Of a DNA stretch of 64,000 bases, positions 17,769 to 26,396 are shown piece after piece. Position numbers and translations under genes: made by a program. The notes beneath the pieces were generated by a model. That model saw only the letters and a program-made list of their open reading frames with translations, was not told the origin of the DNA and did no database searches. The DNA comes from Colicola sp016286205 (GTDB taxonomy: Bacteria > Bacteroidota > Bacteroidia > Bacteroidales > Paludibacteraceae): NCBI GenBank assembly GCA_016286205.1, contig JAEESF010000009.1, forward strand, positions 38,409 to 102,408. The letters run 5' to 3'. Numbering within the stretch: the first letter of the stretch is position 1; the number at the start of each line of letters is the position of its first letter.

Positions 17769-17867
17769 ATATCAAATGAATTTTTGAATTTGCCGAAAAT
17801 ATCTCTATCGAACGGATCTCGAACCGATAAGCTAACCTTATCCACCCGCGTATCTTGAAATCTGATG

Positions 17868-17875
17868 CAAAATTA
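17868..17875 (-). promoter_or_regulatory. -7 box for 17181-17768
   Basis: TAATTTTG on the minus strand followed by C, about 100 bases before the start at 17768. Confidence 0.55.
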
Positions 17876-17979
17876 CATAAAATCTCCGACCTAAAAAACC
17901 TTTTTACGATTTTTATATAACATAGTTATATAAACCCAGTTTAATCCATCTTCACCTCATCTCTCATCCACAAAAATAC

Positions 17980-18008
17980 AAAAAAAGAGTCTAACAAAAG
18001 TTAGACTC
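17980..18008 (-). terminator. terminator of the BACON lipoprotein gene
   Basis: Perfect GAGTCTAAC-aaaa-GTTAGACTC (17987-18008 on the plus strand) followed on the minus strand by a run of T. Confidence 0.9.
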
Positions 18009-18031
18009 GTAATTTTCACTGTTGCAAATGT

Positions 18032-18973
18032 TTATTTATCACAGACTGGACGCACCAATAAACCATCATTCCGGAAATGAGAATGGACAACATATGGATC
18101 ATATGATTTCACTAAAGCGTAACTACAAGCTCGATCATTATAAACCTCATCTACTGTTGAACACCAATAGAGACAAGTTTGCTTAGAGTAACTAGAAGAT
18201 CCGCCATATGCGTATTGAACCCAAGGCATGTATATGGTATTACTATTAGGGCCTGTTATGCGATAGCCATCCCCTTCTCTTTCATTCGAACATTTCTTTG
18301 CAAATTCTTCAAATTCTTCTTTCGTCGGCATTCTCCACTTTCCGCCCCATTTCACATGGGCAACATCATCGGATAAAACCAACACCCTTTTATTATCTAT
18401 AACTCCATAACGGCTATTTGTAACATATTTTGTATATTGTTTTGTTGAAGAATCATAAAACGAATACTGTGCTTCCGTATAGGTCTCTGGTCTGGGACTC
18501 GTTTCTCCCCAAGCATAAAATGTTCCATTGTCCGTTTCAGAAGAAGCGCCGACATTCATGGTCGCCCAACGAACACTCAATCCTAAATCTACCCAAGCAT
18601 GACCATTTTCTACTCCCGAACTTACCACCAAACGTTTAATAGTTAGAATAGCAGACCCGCTTCCATTACTGAACATCACTTTTGCAGAATCCGTGGGACC
18701 TGCAGCTACTGTGACTGTTATAAAAGCGTCACCTTCTCCACTCTCTGGTGAGAATGTTACCCAAGAACAATTGGTCGTGGCAGTCCACGTTTTAGAGGAA
18801 GTTAGTGTTACTGAATAACTTCCCCCTGTTCCGTCATTTTTTATGGTATTTGGACTACATTTAATGGAGGAAGACGGAGATATTGGAGAATCTTCGTTGT
18901 TATTTGTTCTTTCGCACCCTGCTAACGCGAAACAAAGTACAGAGGCTAAAATGGTATTAATTATCGTTTTCAT
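18032..18973 (-). CDS. lipoprotein with BACON domain and FISUMP-like domain
   Basis: 313 aa. Lipobox at the N-terminus (LCFALAGCERTN; Cys about residue 19), then a BACON-type beta domain (SYSVTLTSSKTWTATTNCSW ... ITVTVAAG, residues about 45-115) and a C-terminal domain of the Fibrobacter-succinogenes-major-paralogue type: ENGHAWVDLGLSVRWATMNV, FYAWGETSP, GGKWRMPTKEEFEEF, LLVRPVC. Such surface lipoproteins are usually glycan or mucin binders; the ligand is not evident. No type IX tail is present. Confidence 0.8.
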   Translation of the reverse strand: MKTIINTILASVLCFALAGCERTNNNEDSPISPSSSIKCSPNTIKNDGTGGSYSVTLTSSKTWTATTNCSWVTFSPESGEGDAFITVTVAAGPTDSAKVMFSNGSGSAILTIKRLVVSSGVENGHAWVDLGLSVRWATMNVGASSETDNGTFYAWGETSPRPETYTEAQYSFYDSSTKQYTKYVTNSRYGVIDNKRVLVLSDDVAHVKWGGKWRMPTKEEFEEFAKKCSNEREGDGYRITGPNSNTIYMPWVQYAYGGSSSYSKQTCLYWCSTVDEVYNDRACSYALVKSYDPYVVHSHFRNDGLLVRPVCDK

Positions 18974-18999
18974 ATCATTGTATCTTTTACAATTTCACA

Positions 19000-19254
19000 T
19001 TAAATATATAATGGTTCAAGAAGCTCCATATCAGCGAACACTTCACTATAGCTTTGCTTTAATTCAGCAAGAGCCTCCTTTACTTTTCCTTGTTCTGTGA
19101 CAAGTAGAGTAAATGGATGCTTTTTCCCATCGGTCGTTATGACTTTGCCATATACTACAACAGAGACATTTGTCGTGTTGTCAAAAATAAGTTCTAGATG
19201 CCCCTCGCATTCTAATGCATGTGCATACTCTTTAGTAATTGGAAGTTTTTTCAT
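19000..19254 (-). CDS. small unknown protein
   Basis: 84 aa, MKKLPITKEYAHALECEGH start, a beta-rich middle (LELIFDNTTNVSVVVYGKV) and a helical end. No family recognised. It begins 48 bases after the terminator of the structured RNA at 19303-19575 and so may be its attenuated downstream gene. The gap to the lipoprotein gene is 26 bases, so the two could share a transcript. Confidence 0.55.
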   Translation of the reverse strand: MKKLPITKEYAHALECEGHLELIFDNTTNVSVVVYGKVITTDGKKHPFTLLVTEQGKVKEALAELKQSYSEVFADMELLEPLYI

Positions 19255-19302
19255 TGTATATATAATATTTTACCCCTCTTACACCTTCAGGGATTGGTAT
19301 AA

Positions 19303-19575
19303 CAAAAAGCGCGGGTAACTGTTGTTATCCGTGCTAGTGGTCGTAGGAAACCATGTGGTCGGAGAAACAAGCAGTTACTCGCGTTGCGTATATATTAGTA
19401 CACTTACCTAGTGTAAGATACATCATAAATACACACGTGAGCATCTACTTCGTCTTGTTCCTGAACCACTTGAAAGTTCCTACGTTCCTAGCATCAGAAA
19501 ACAAGCGTGTAAACGCTTTTAATCAATATGTCCTTCTGTTTACCGTCGGTAAGCGACGACATTGGTCTCAAAAAC
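19303..19575 (-). ncRNA. terminated structured RNA, about 270 nt, unknown class
   Basis: Lies between a consensus promoter (19586-19617) and an intrinsic terminator on the minus strand. A long rod is closed by three nested helices: TTCCTACG/CGTAGGAA (19477-19484 with 19342-19349), ACCAC/GTGGT (19465-19469 with 19355-19359), CTTGTTCC/GAAACAAG (19454-19461 with 19364-19371), with an apical hairpin TACACT/AGTGTA (19399-19404 with 19410-19415). Two further hairpins at the 5' side (TTACCG/CGGTAA; AAGCGT/ACGCTT). The rod with bulges recalls 6S RNA in shape only; a cis attenuator of 19000-19254 is the alternative. Confidence 0.7.
19304..19334 (-). terminator. intrinsic terminator of the structured RNA
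   Basis: Eleven-pair stem 19309-19319 with 19324-19334 (loop TGTT, two G-U pairs) followed on the minus strand by TTTTTG. Confidence 0.85.
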
Positions 19576-19585
19576 CTTTGCGGCG

Positions 19586-19617
19586 CAAAGGTACAACAAA
19601 TTTTTTATATGTGCAAA
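19586..19617 (-). promoter_or_regulatory. promoter for the structured RNA (palindromic -7 box)
   Basis: TACCTTTG (minus, 19593-19586) with TTTGCACATAT upstream. The -7 box is followed by its inverted copy: ACCTTTGC-gcc-GCAAAGGT spans 19574-19592. Diverges from the pagL promoter. Confidence 0.75.
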
Positions 19618-19651
19618 TAAATGTACGTTTTTTCATAAAATCAAGTCAAAA

Positions 19652-19683
19652 TTTGCGTATATCAGAAAAAAGTACTACTTTTG
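19652..19683 (+). promoter_or_regulatory. promoter for the PagL-like gene (palindromic -7 box)
   Basis: TTTGCGTATATC then TACTTTTG at 19676-19683; the box is mirrored as ACTTTTGC-actc-GCAAAAGT over 19677-19696. The ATG follows at 19706. Confidence 0.78.
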
Positions 19684-19705
19684 CACTCGCAAAAGTTCGA
19701 AACAA

Positions 19706-21094
19706 ATGCGGAAGATAGGAATAATCATATTACTGACGGTGGGTTCGCTCGCCTGTTGGGCGCAGGACCAATGGGCCAACAGCGAACTCTTTGCCACCAA
19801 ACCAGAACAGCCCAAGATAGACTATCGTCTGTCGTTGCGGGCGGGTATGATTATGCCTGACGGCAAAGTGGACGACATGCTCGGTCAGAAAGGTGAATGG
19901 GTAGGTCCGACCATTGGCGGCGAATTTGCTATGACATTTCATCCCAAATGGTCTTCGCTGCGCGATTGGAACGGTGCCGCCGTAGGCGTGGCGCTGAGTT
20001 ACTGGAAATTTGACTGCACGCGTTGGGGCGCGGAAGATATAACCGGTCACGCCATTGCGCCATACGCCTTTGTAGAAATACCTTTCTACACGCATCGCTA
20101 CTTCGAGATTGGTGTTCGTCCGGGTATAGGCTGCTCGTTCATCACCAGGACCTACTACAACACCACGACAGAAGAAAACAGATACACCTCGCTACAGGTA
20201 GAGGGTGTCAACCGCTCGGTGGGTTCGGTATTCAATTTCTATTTCCCAGAGGCGCTATACCTGAATTTCCCGATTCGTGATGGCTGGTCGATCGGCATAG
20301 CAGGCGGTTGGTACCACATGAGTAACGGTAGTCTGCGTCAGCCGAACTCGGGATACAACATGTTCATGGGCGAACTGGCCGTGCATTATCAGCCGTACAA
20401 AGACGAGAAGCGAACTACGTTCGGTGAGAGTTACCTGATAGAAGAAAAAGAGGCGGAAGATCCGCGCGAGTATATCGTTGCTCCTCTGACGGACGACAAG
20501 AAAGAAAGTCTGAATGCAATGCAGAAAGCGCATTGCGAACTGGAACTGTCGCTGAGCGGAGGTGCCAGACAAGTGTATTACAAGGACCGTCAGTCGTTCT
20601 TCTGCTCGGAGATGCAACTGGCCGCCTACTGGCGTGCACACAAGATTTTCCGTTTGGGCGGAGGTGTTGATGTGTTCTATGACGGCGCATACACCGACCG
20701 CGAAACCGCGTTTGGCAAGACCTATCTAGGCGGTGCTACGCAGACCGATTGTTGGCGCGTGGGACTGAGCGTACAACCGGAATTTGTGATAGGCAAATTT
20801 ACTGCCGGTTTCCATTTTGGCATGTATGTGTTCGACCCTGTCAAGAACCGTGAAGCCAAGACAGGAACAGACGAATACAACAAGCTCTGGACCGAACACA
20901 AGACACTAGATAAACCTTTGGTTTACGGCTACGATCTGCTGAACGCAGGTAGTGCGGGTTATCCGGACGGTTGGCTCTATACGCAGATAGTGCTGCGCTA
21001 TCGTTTCCCGTACCATTTGTTTGCCCAACTGGCCATGAAAGCCCACCTGACGAAAGTGGAATTTGTTTCGGCAGGCGTGGGAGTGTATTTGTAA
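19706..21094 (+). CDS. PagL-like lipid A 3-O-deacylase / acyloxyacyl hydrolase family outer-membrane protein
   Basis: 462 aa. Signal peptide (MRKIGIIILLTVGSLACWAQ), start chosen because the promoter lies in the longer extension. The catalytic H-x-S-N signature appears as YHMSNGSLRQPNSGYN with His about residue 203, inside an alternating beta-barrel pattern. PagL itself is about 170 aa; here a second, beta-rich half (ELSLSGGARQVYYKD to the end) makes a two-part outer-membrane protein. Predicted to remove a lipid A acyl chain in the outer membrane. Next to GT2 and lptD, all envelope genes. Confidence 0.72.
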   Translation: MRKIGIIILLTVGSLACWAQDQWANSELFATKPEQPKIDYRLSLRAGMIMPDGKVDDMLGQKGEWVGPTIGGEFAMTFHPKWSSLRDWNGAAVGVALSYWKFDCTRWGAEDITGHAIAPYAFVEIPFYTHRYFEIGVRPGIGCSFITRTYYNTTTEENRYTSLQVEGVNRSVGSVFNFYFPEALYLNFPIRDGWSIGIAGGWYHMSNGSLRQPNSGYNMFMGELAVHYQPYKDEKRTTFGESYLIEEKEAEDPREYIVAPLTDDKKESLNAMQKAHCELELSLSGGARQVYYKDRQSFFCSEMQLAAYWRAHKIFRLGGGVDVFYDGAYTDRETAFGKTYLGGATQTDCWRVGLSVQPEFVIGKFTAGFHFGMYVFDPVKNREAKTGTDEYNKLWTEHKTLDKPLVYGYDLLNAGSAGYPDGWLYTQIVLRYRFPYHLFAQLAMKAHLTKVEFVSAGVGVYL

Positions 21095-21097
21095 AGG

Positions 21098-21133
21098 GCG
21101 AGAGGCTAGAGGTTAAAGGTTTAGAGGTTTAGT
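21098..21133. repeat. degenerate heptamer-like array after the PagL-like gene stop
   Basis: Imperfect GAGGTTTA/GAGGTTAAA units directly after the stop codon; the same base words (AACCTTT on the other strand) form clean arrays at 52003 and 62200. Confidence 0.5.
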
Positions 21134-21175
21134 GCGCCGATGGCGCGTTTAGAGCGGCAAGCCGCGTTTAAGGAT

Positions 21176-22393
21176 TTAGACGGACAAGAGCTGATCTTCG
21201 ATCAGATATACTTCTTCCATCGGAACACCATGGTCCACCAATGGCCTACGGTCTGGACGGAAAAGCGCAAAGAATTCCTTCGCATTTTGACACATCTTAC
21301 GTGCTTCGCGGTAACTCTCGAAGGCCATCATTCTGTCGCCACGGAGCAAGAGGCAATGGCCGTAATTGATAAAATCCTTGACGTTGTGAGTCTTATGGTT
21401 GCGGATATGCTGCACCAGGATAGATTCAGCCAAATCGGTTTTGTCCCACATCAGGTCCATCGATCCATTCAGCAAATAGAGAATCTCCATCGTACGTTGG
21501 CGTTCGGGATTATCGTGTATCAGTTCGCTAAAAAGCCATGTATCAGGCAGTATCTGCACGATACCAGCCAGGTATTCTTTTTCGGACGTAGGTAGCCATT
21601 GCTCGACACCCGTCATCTCCTTGTCAGCCCCCGTCAGTTCAATCAGGTGACGCACCTCTTCGGGCATATCGCGTAGCGTACATTCTCCCGACCGATACAT
21701 CTCGATCCAATCAGTATTAAGCGAATGAACAATGGCGCAGAGCGTCTCAAAAGCCTGTTCACCATCACCTATTGCATAGGTGAATGCCTCTTGTACCAAG
21801 GGGAAGAAATCGATTCGCACATCATAGTGAACGAGCAGAATCATGATATTAGCCAGGCATTGCTCGGCCACAATGGCATTAGTAGCCTTCATGCCCTCTA
21901 TCAGCTGAATCATAGCTGCATCGGAGAAGCACTCACGCAGGTTTTTAGCTAGTCCGGCGACAGACAGAAGCGCCATAGACGCACGATCTGGGTCATTGAG
22001 TACCTCGGTCATCCATGCATAATCGGAAGCAGAGATACTGAGGCACGAAGAGAAATACTGCATGACCGACTGAGGATTATCGGGATTGAATCCATGCAGT
22101 GTAGGCGACAGTCCTCGCTGCAAGCGCAAGGCTGCATATACCTCGTCTGCCAAGCGATAGGCTTCGCCCGTCAGTTCATCCAACGGATCCTCGAAAACCT
22201 CGTCATTAGAAGCCATCCAATCGGAGAACAATTGCTGATAGCGCGTGAAGAGCGAGATATAATCTGCCTCAAAGGCATTGTTCTCGCCCAACTCGTTCAT
22301 CCATGTGCGAACAATAGCCAGGCCGTGCGTGATCATACGCTCGCCCAGTGCCCGTTCGATGGTGTTAACTTGTTCTTCGATTGTCTGCGCCAT
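21176..22393 (-). CDS. unknown helical protein coupled to a GT2 glycosyltransferase
   Basis: 405 aa, no signal peptide. Almost entirely helical with repeat-like segments; the C-terminal part (DFINYGHCLLLRGDRMMAFE, then SYREARKMC) looks like one TPR-type helix pair. No family recognised. The start codon overlaps the GT2 stop (TGATG), so the two are co-translated. It could be a cytosolic partner of the glycosyltransferase; that is inference from context only. Confidence 0.6.
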   Translation of the reverse strand: MAQTIEEQVNTIERALGERMITHGLAIVRTWMNELGENNAFEADYISLFTRYQQLFSDWMASNDEVFEDPLDELTGEAYRLADEVYAALRLQRGLSPTLHGFNPDNPQSVMQYFSSCLSISASDYAWMTEVLNDPDRASMALLSVAGLAKNLRECFSDAAMIQLIEGMKATNAIVAEQCLANIMILLVHYDVRIDFFPLVQEAFTYAIGDGEQAFETLCAIVHSLNTDWIEMYRSGECTLRDMPEEVRHLIELTGADKEMTGVEQWLPTSEKEYLAGIVQILPDTWLFSELIHDNPERQRTMEILYLLNGSMDLMWDKTDLAESILVQHIRNHKTHNVKDFINYGHCLLLRGDRMMAFESYREARKMCQNAKEFFALFRPDRRPLVDHGVPMEEVYLIEDQLLSV

Positions 22394-23346
22394 CAGATCT
22401 CTTCTTTGATCAGATAATCGTTTCTGCTCGGACTATTGCGGATAATCAACTCGGCTAAGAAACCGGCCAAGAAAAGCATACAACCCAGGATCATCATCAA
22501 TATAGCGATGTGGAAGTATGGGTTTACACCTACAAGCATAGCTTGTACATGGTTGGAAAGGGCATAAAGTTTCATGCTTCCAACCACGATGACAGCGACG
22601 AAACCGATGAGGAACATCAGGCTGCCGACCAGTCCGAAGAAATGCATCGGTTGCTTGCCAAACCGATTGAGGAACCAGAGCGTCAACAGGTCGAGATAAC
22701 CATTGACAAAGCGGTTGAGACCGAACTTGCTTACCCCATATTCGCGTTTACGATGTTGCACCACTTTCTCTCCGATTTTGGTGAAACCGGCATTCTTAGC
22801 CAGATAAGGAATATAGCGATGCATTTCGCTGAAGACTTCGATATTTTTCACCACTTCACTACGATATGCCTTGAGTCCGCAGTTCATGTCATGGAGCTGA
22901 ATGCCCGTGACGCGACGAGCGGTAGCGTTGAAGAGTTTGGACGGCAAGTTCTTAGTCAACTTGTTGTCATAACGCTTTTGTTTCCAGCCACTTACGAGGT
23001 CGAATCCATCTTCTCGAATCATGCGATAGAGTTCCGGAATCTCGTCCGGCGAATCCTGCAGGTCAGCATCCATCGTGATGACTACATCGCCTTGCGCAGC
23101 ACGGAAACCGCAATAGAGAGCGGCCGACTTGCCATAGTTGCGACGGAAACTGATTCCCTTCACGATTTTCTGACTCTGTTCCTTCAGTTGCTTGATCACT
23201 TCCCACGAGTTGTCGGTTGAGCCATCATTGACAAAGATGACTTCGTAGGAGAATTTGTTCTCCTTCATGACGCGTGCAATCCACTCGTAGAGATGGGGCA
23301 ACGACTCCGCCTCATTATAGAGAGGCACTATAATCGAAATATCCAT
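22393..23346 (-). CDS. GT2 glycosyltransferase, polyprenyl-phosphate sugar transferase type
   Basis: 317 aa. N-terminal GT-A domain: IIVPLYNEAESLPHL, VNDGSTDNSW, MDADLQDSP (DxD-type), FRRNYGKSAAL, then two C-terminal membrane segments (MHFFGLVGSLMFLIGFVAVI and the last 45 residues), the layout of DPM1/ArnC/GtrB-like enzymes that load a sugar onto a polyprenyl phosphate. Own promoter with palindromic -7 box. Likely feeds cell-surface glycan or lipid A modification. Confidence 0.88.
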   Translation of the reverse strand: MDISIIVPLYNEAESLPHLYEWIARVMKENKFSYEVIFVNDGSTDNSWEVIKQLKEQSQKIVKGISFRRNYGKSAALYCGFRAAQGDVVITMDADLQDSPDEIPELYRMIREDGFDLVSGWKQKRYDNKLTKNLPSKLFNATARRVTGIQLHDMNCGLKAYRSEVVKNIEVFSEMHRYIPYLAKNAGFTKIGEKVVQHRKREYGVSKFGLNRFVNGYLDLLTLWFLNRFGKQPMHFFGLVGSLMFLIGFVAVIVVGSMKLYALSNHVQAMLVGVNPYFHIAILMMILGCMLFLAGFLAELIIRNSPSRNDYLIKEEI

Positions 23347-23354
23347 AGTTCAAA

Positions 23355-23399
23355 ACTTTTGCGGCTGCAAAAGTACTGCTTTTTTTTGACATATGCAAA
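23355..23399 (-). promoter_or_regulatory. promoter for GT2 gene (palindromic -7 box)
   Basis: Minus strand: TTTGCATATGTC (23399-23388), then TACTTTTG (23375-23368), then its inverted copy, ACTTTTGC-agcc-GCAAAAGT over 23374-23355. Confidence 0.78.
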
Positions 23400-23428
23400 T
23401 AAAAACCAAAGATTTTTGATAGCATTTT

Positions 23429-23491
23429 TTAAGAAAAAGTATTACTTTTTTCTTAGAAATTTGCATATGTCAGAAATTTGTTGTACTTTTG
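23429..23491 (+). promoter_or_regulatory. lptD promoter with upstream AT hairpin
   Basis: A hairpin AAGAAAAAGTA/TACTTTTTTCTT is followed by TTTGCATATGTCAG (from 23460) and TACTTTTG at 23484-23491. The whole 62-bp arrangement recurs before the FAH-like gene at 28339-28400. Confidence 0.75.
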
Positions 23492-23562
23492 CAGGCTAAT
23501 TTGGCGTATTGTGCGCATATGCGCTCGCGTTCGGTCAAGAAATCGTACCGACAAAAGAAAGA

Positions 23563-26382
23563 ATGGCCATACGGTTTAGACATATTATCCTGCTAGTTAC
23601 CCTACTCTGCTCTATAGCGGTGTGGGGACAGAATGATAGTATACCTGCATCAACGCCAGATAGCACATCGACGATTGCCGCAGATACGACGCAGCAAGCA
23701 GAGACGCCGAAAGCAAAGCCGCAGCCACGCTCGAGCGGAGACATCAAGTCGCCTATTCATTATCAGGCTAGCGACTCGATGGTGATGACCAGAAACGGAA
23801 CCGCCTATCTGCACGGCAAAGGTGAACTGAAATACGAAAACATGGAGCTGACCAGCGCTTACATCCGAATGAACATGGACAGCAGTCAGATCTATGCCCG
23901 TGGCGTGCTAGATACCGTCAGCGAAGAAGTAACCGGAAAGCCTGTCTTCAAAGACGGCAAAGACAGTTACGAATCGAGCGAGATAACCTACAACATCAAG
24001 ACGCAGAAGGGTTATATCCGTCGCGTGGTAACGCAGCAAGGCGAAGGATACATCATGGCCGACAAGACCAAGAAAGCCGATGACGACGTGATGATGATGG
24101 CCGGTGGACAATATACCACCTGCGATAACCACGACCATCCGCACTTCTACCTAAAACTGACGAAAGCAAAAGTCAAACCGGGCGAATACATCGCCACCGG
24201 TCCTGCATATATGGTCGTAGGCGATGTGCCTCTACCACTGGCTATTCCATTCGGATTCTTCCCATTCACAAACAAATACTCGAGCGGTCTGATCATGCCT
24301 AACTTCGGTGACGACTACACGCGAGGTTTGTATCTGAGCGGTTTGGGATACTATTTCGCTATCTGCGATTACCTAGATCTGCAAGTACTGGGCGATATCT
24401 ACTCGCGCGGAACATGGGCTGTGCGCGCTCAATCGAAATACGTATGGCGCTACCATTTCTCGGGTAGTCTGAATATCAGTTACCGAAACGATGTGACGGG
24501 CGAACGTGGTATGCCCGACTACGCGGTAAGCAAGAACTTCCAAGTGCAATGGACGCACACGCAGGACGCGAAAGCCAATCCATACAACTCGTTCTCGGCC
24601 AGCGTTAACTTCGCGACAAGCGGTTACAACCGTAGCAATATCAATAGTTACTACAACGCTAACCTCTACTCAGAGAACACTAAGAGCAGTACGGTCAGCT
24701 ACACGCAACGTTTTCCGGAGAGCCCGTGGAGTATCAGCCTGACGGCCAGTCTGACGCAACGAACCAAAGACTCGACTATATCGCTCACGGCTCCGGAACT
24801 AGCCGTCAACATGAGTAGTATCTACCCGTTCAAACTGGCACGCGAAGCCACGCTGAAACGCAAGGGACAAGTACGAACGGGCAAAGAGAAATGGTATGAG
24901 AAGATCAAGATGAGCTACACTATGAACGGCCGAATAGCTGTCAACAACATCAAGGAGAAAGATTTTGTTCATTCTGATTTCTTCCGCGATTGGCAGACGG
25001 GTATCAAGCATTCGTTGCCTATCAATGCTAGTTTCATGCTATTCAAGTACCTGAGCGTGACGCCTACCATCAACATGACGGACCGTATGTATTTCCAACG
25101 TGTGGACCGCAATTGGGATGAGGCCCAGCAACAATTGCACATGGACACCACCAATGGATTCTACAACGTATTTGACTTCAACGTGGGACTGAGCATGAGT
25201 ACGAAGATATACGGATTCTACACGCCTATCAAGAAACTCTTCCCGAACGGCCGAGTCGAGAAATTCCGCCACGTGCTGACTCCGCGAATCGGATTTACGT
25301 TCCACCCGGATTTTGAGAAGCGCTATTGGGGGTACTACGGCAGTTACGACCAACCTGTTTACTACAAAGACTCGGTGGATGCGGACGGCATGAAAGTGCC
25401 CACCGGCGAGTTTATACATCAGGTCTATTCGCGATACCCGAACGCTATGTATAGCAATGCGCCGCGAGGTATGTCGGCTACGCTGACGTTTGGTCTGGAC
25501 CAGAACCTGGAGATGAAAATCATCAACAAGGATGATACCACAGGCAAACAGCCGTACAAAGTGGTGAGTCTGATTGATAATTTCGGTATCACAGGCGGAT
25601 ACAACTTCGCCGCAGATAGTATGAATTGGAGTAATTTCAACGTCAATCTACGATTGAAATTCCCCAAACTAAACAACTATAGCCTGAACCTGAGCACCTC
25701 GCTTGACCCGTATATGTACGAGCTGAACGCGCTTGGCAATCCGGTTAGAACCAACAAACAATACTGGAACAATGGCAGAATGCCTCACTGGAACGGTATA
25801 CGATGGAGTTTCAGTTACACCATCAGCAACCAGACCATCAAGAAATGGAAGGAGAATGCAGCCAAACGGAGAGGCGAAAAAGTCAACTCGTCTGGCACGA
25901 GCGAAGGAGACGCCAACCTAGAGAGTATAGAGAAGGGCGAGGATGGCATGGACAAGAACGCCAAACTGGATAGCAAGAAAGAGACGGAAGTGGATGATGG
26001 CTATGTCAAGACTGATTTCCCGTGGAGCCTGAGTATCAACTACTCGCTCGCATACGCATCAGGAAGCACCTTCGACTACGAGAAAATGTACTATAAGATG
26101 CAATTTACCAACAACCTGAGTCTGAGCGGAAATATCGGTCTGGGCAAAGGATGGAAAGTAAGTGCCTCGATGAGTTACGACTTCACGCACATGGCGCTGA
26201 CCAGTTGTACATTCAACGTCAGCCGTGACCTACACTGCTGGAATATGTCAGCCAGCATCAACCCTATCGGGCCATTCAAGAGCTACACATTCCACATAGG
26301 CGTGAATGCGTCGATCCTGAGCGACCTGAAGTACGATAAGAATAGTAACCAATCCACCAACGCACGTATAGAATGGTGGTAA
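23563..26382 (+). CDS. lptD: LPS assembly outer-membrane protein LptD
   Basis: 939 aa. Signal peptide (FRHIILLVTLLCSIAVWGQ), a Pro/Ser/Thr linker, an OstA-type periplasmic domain (NGTAYLHGKGELKYENMEL ... DTVSEEVTGKPVF) and a long C-terminal beta-barrel, the two-domain plan of LptD with the Bacteroidetes length. Inserts LPS in the outer leaflet. Start chosen at 23563 to expose the signal peptide. Promoter at 23484-23491; slyD follows by 14 bases. Confidence 0.88.
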   Translation: MAIRFRHIILLVTLLCSIAVWGQNDSIPASTPDSTSTIAADTTQQAETPKAKPQPRSSGDIKSPIHYQASDSMVMTRNGTAYLHGKGELKYENMELTSAYIRMNMDSSQIYARGVLDTVSEEVTGKPVFKDGKDSYESSEITYNIKTQKGYIRRVVTQQGEGYIMADKTKKADDDVMMMAGGQYTTCDNHDHPHFYLKLTKAKVKPGEYIATGPAYMVVGDVPLPLAIPFGFFPFTNKYSSGLIMPNFGDDYTRGLYLSGLGYYFAICDYLDLQVLGDIYSRGTWAVRAQSKYVWRYHFSGSLNISYRNDVTGERGMPDYAVSKNFQVQWTHTQDAKANPYNSFSASVNFATSGYNRSNINSYYNANLYSENTKSSTVSYTQRFPESPWSISLTASLTQRTKDSTISLTAPELAVNMSSIYPFKLAREATLKRKGQVRTGKEKWYEKIKMSYTMNGRIAVNNIKEKDFVHSDFFRDWQTGIKHSLPINASFMLFKYLSVTPTINMTDRMYFQRVDRNWDEAQQQLHMDTTNGFYNVFDFNVGLSMSTKIYGFYTPIKKLFPNGRVEKFRHVLTPRIGFTFHPDFEKRYWGYYGSYDQPVYYKDSVDADGMKVPTGEFIHQVYSRYPNAMYSNAPRGMSATLTFGLDQNLEMKIINKDDTTGKQPYKVVSLIDNFGITGGYNFAADSMNWSNFNVNLRLKFPKLNNYSLNLSTSLDPYMYELNALGNPVRTNKQYWNNGRMPHWNGIRWSFSYTISNQTIKKWKENAAKRRGEKVNSSGTSEGDANLESIEKGEDGMDKNAKLDSKKETEVDDGYVKTDFPWSLSINYSLAYASGSTFDYEKMYYKMQFTNNLSLSGNIGLGKGWKVSASMSYDFTHMALTSCTFNVSRDLHCWNMSASINPIGPFKSYTFHIGVNASILSDLKYDKNSNQSTNARIEWW

Positions 26383-26396
26383 ACACAAACAGAAAT

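Noticed and set aside
17815..17860. T-loop-like GGTTCGAGATCC as a tRNA
   Set aside because: No matching acceptor, D or anticodon arms around it; it is part of a leader hairpin.
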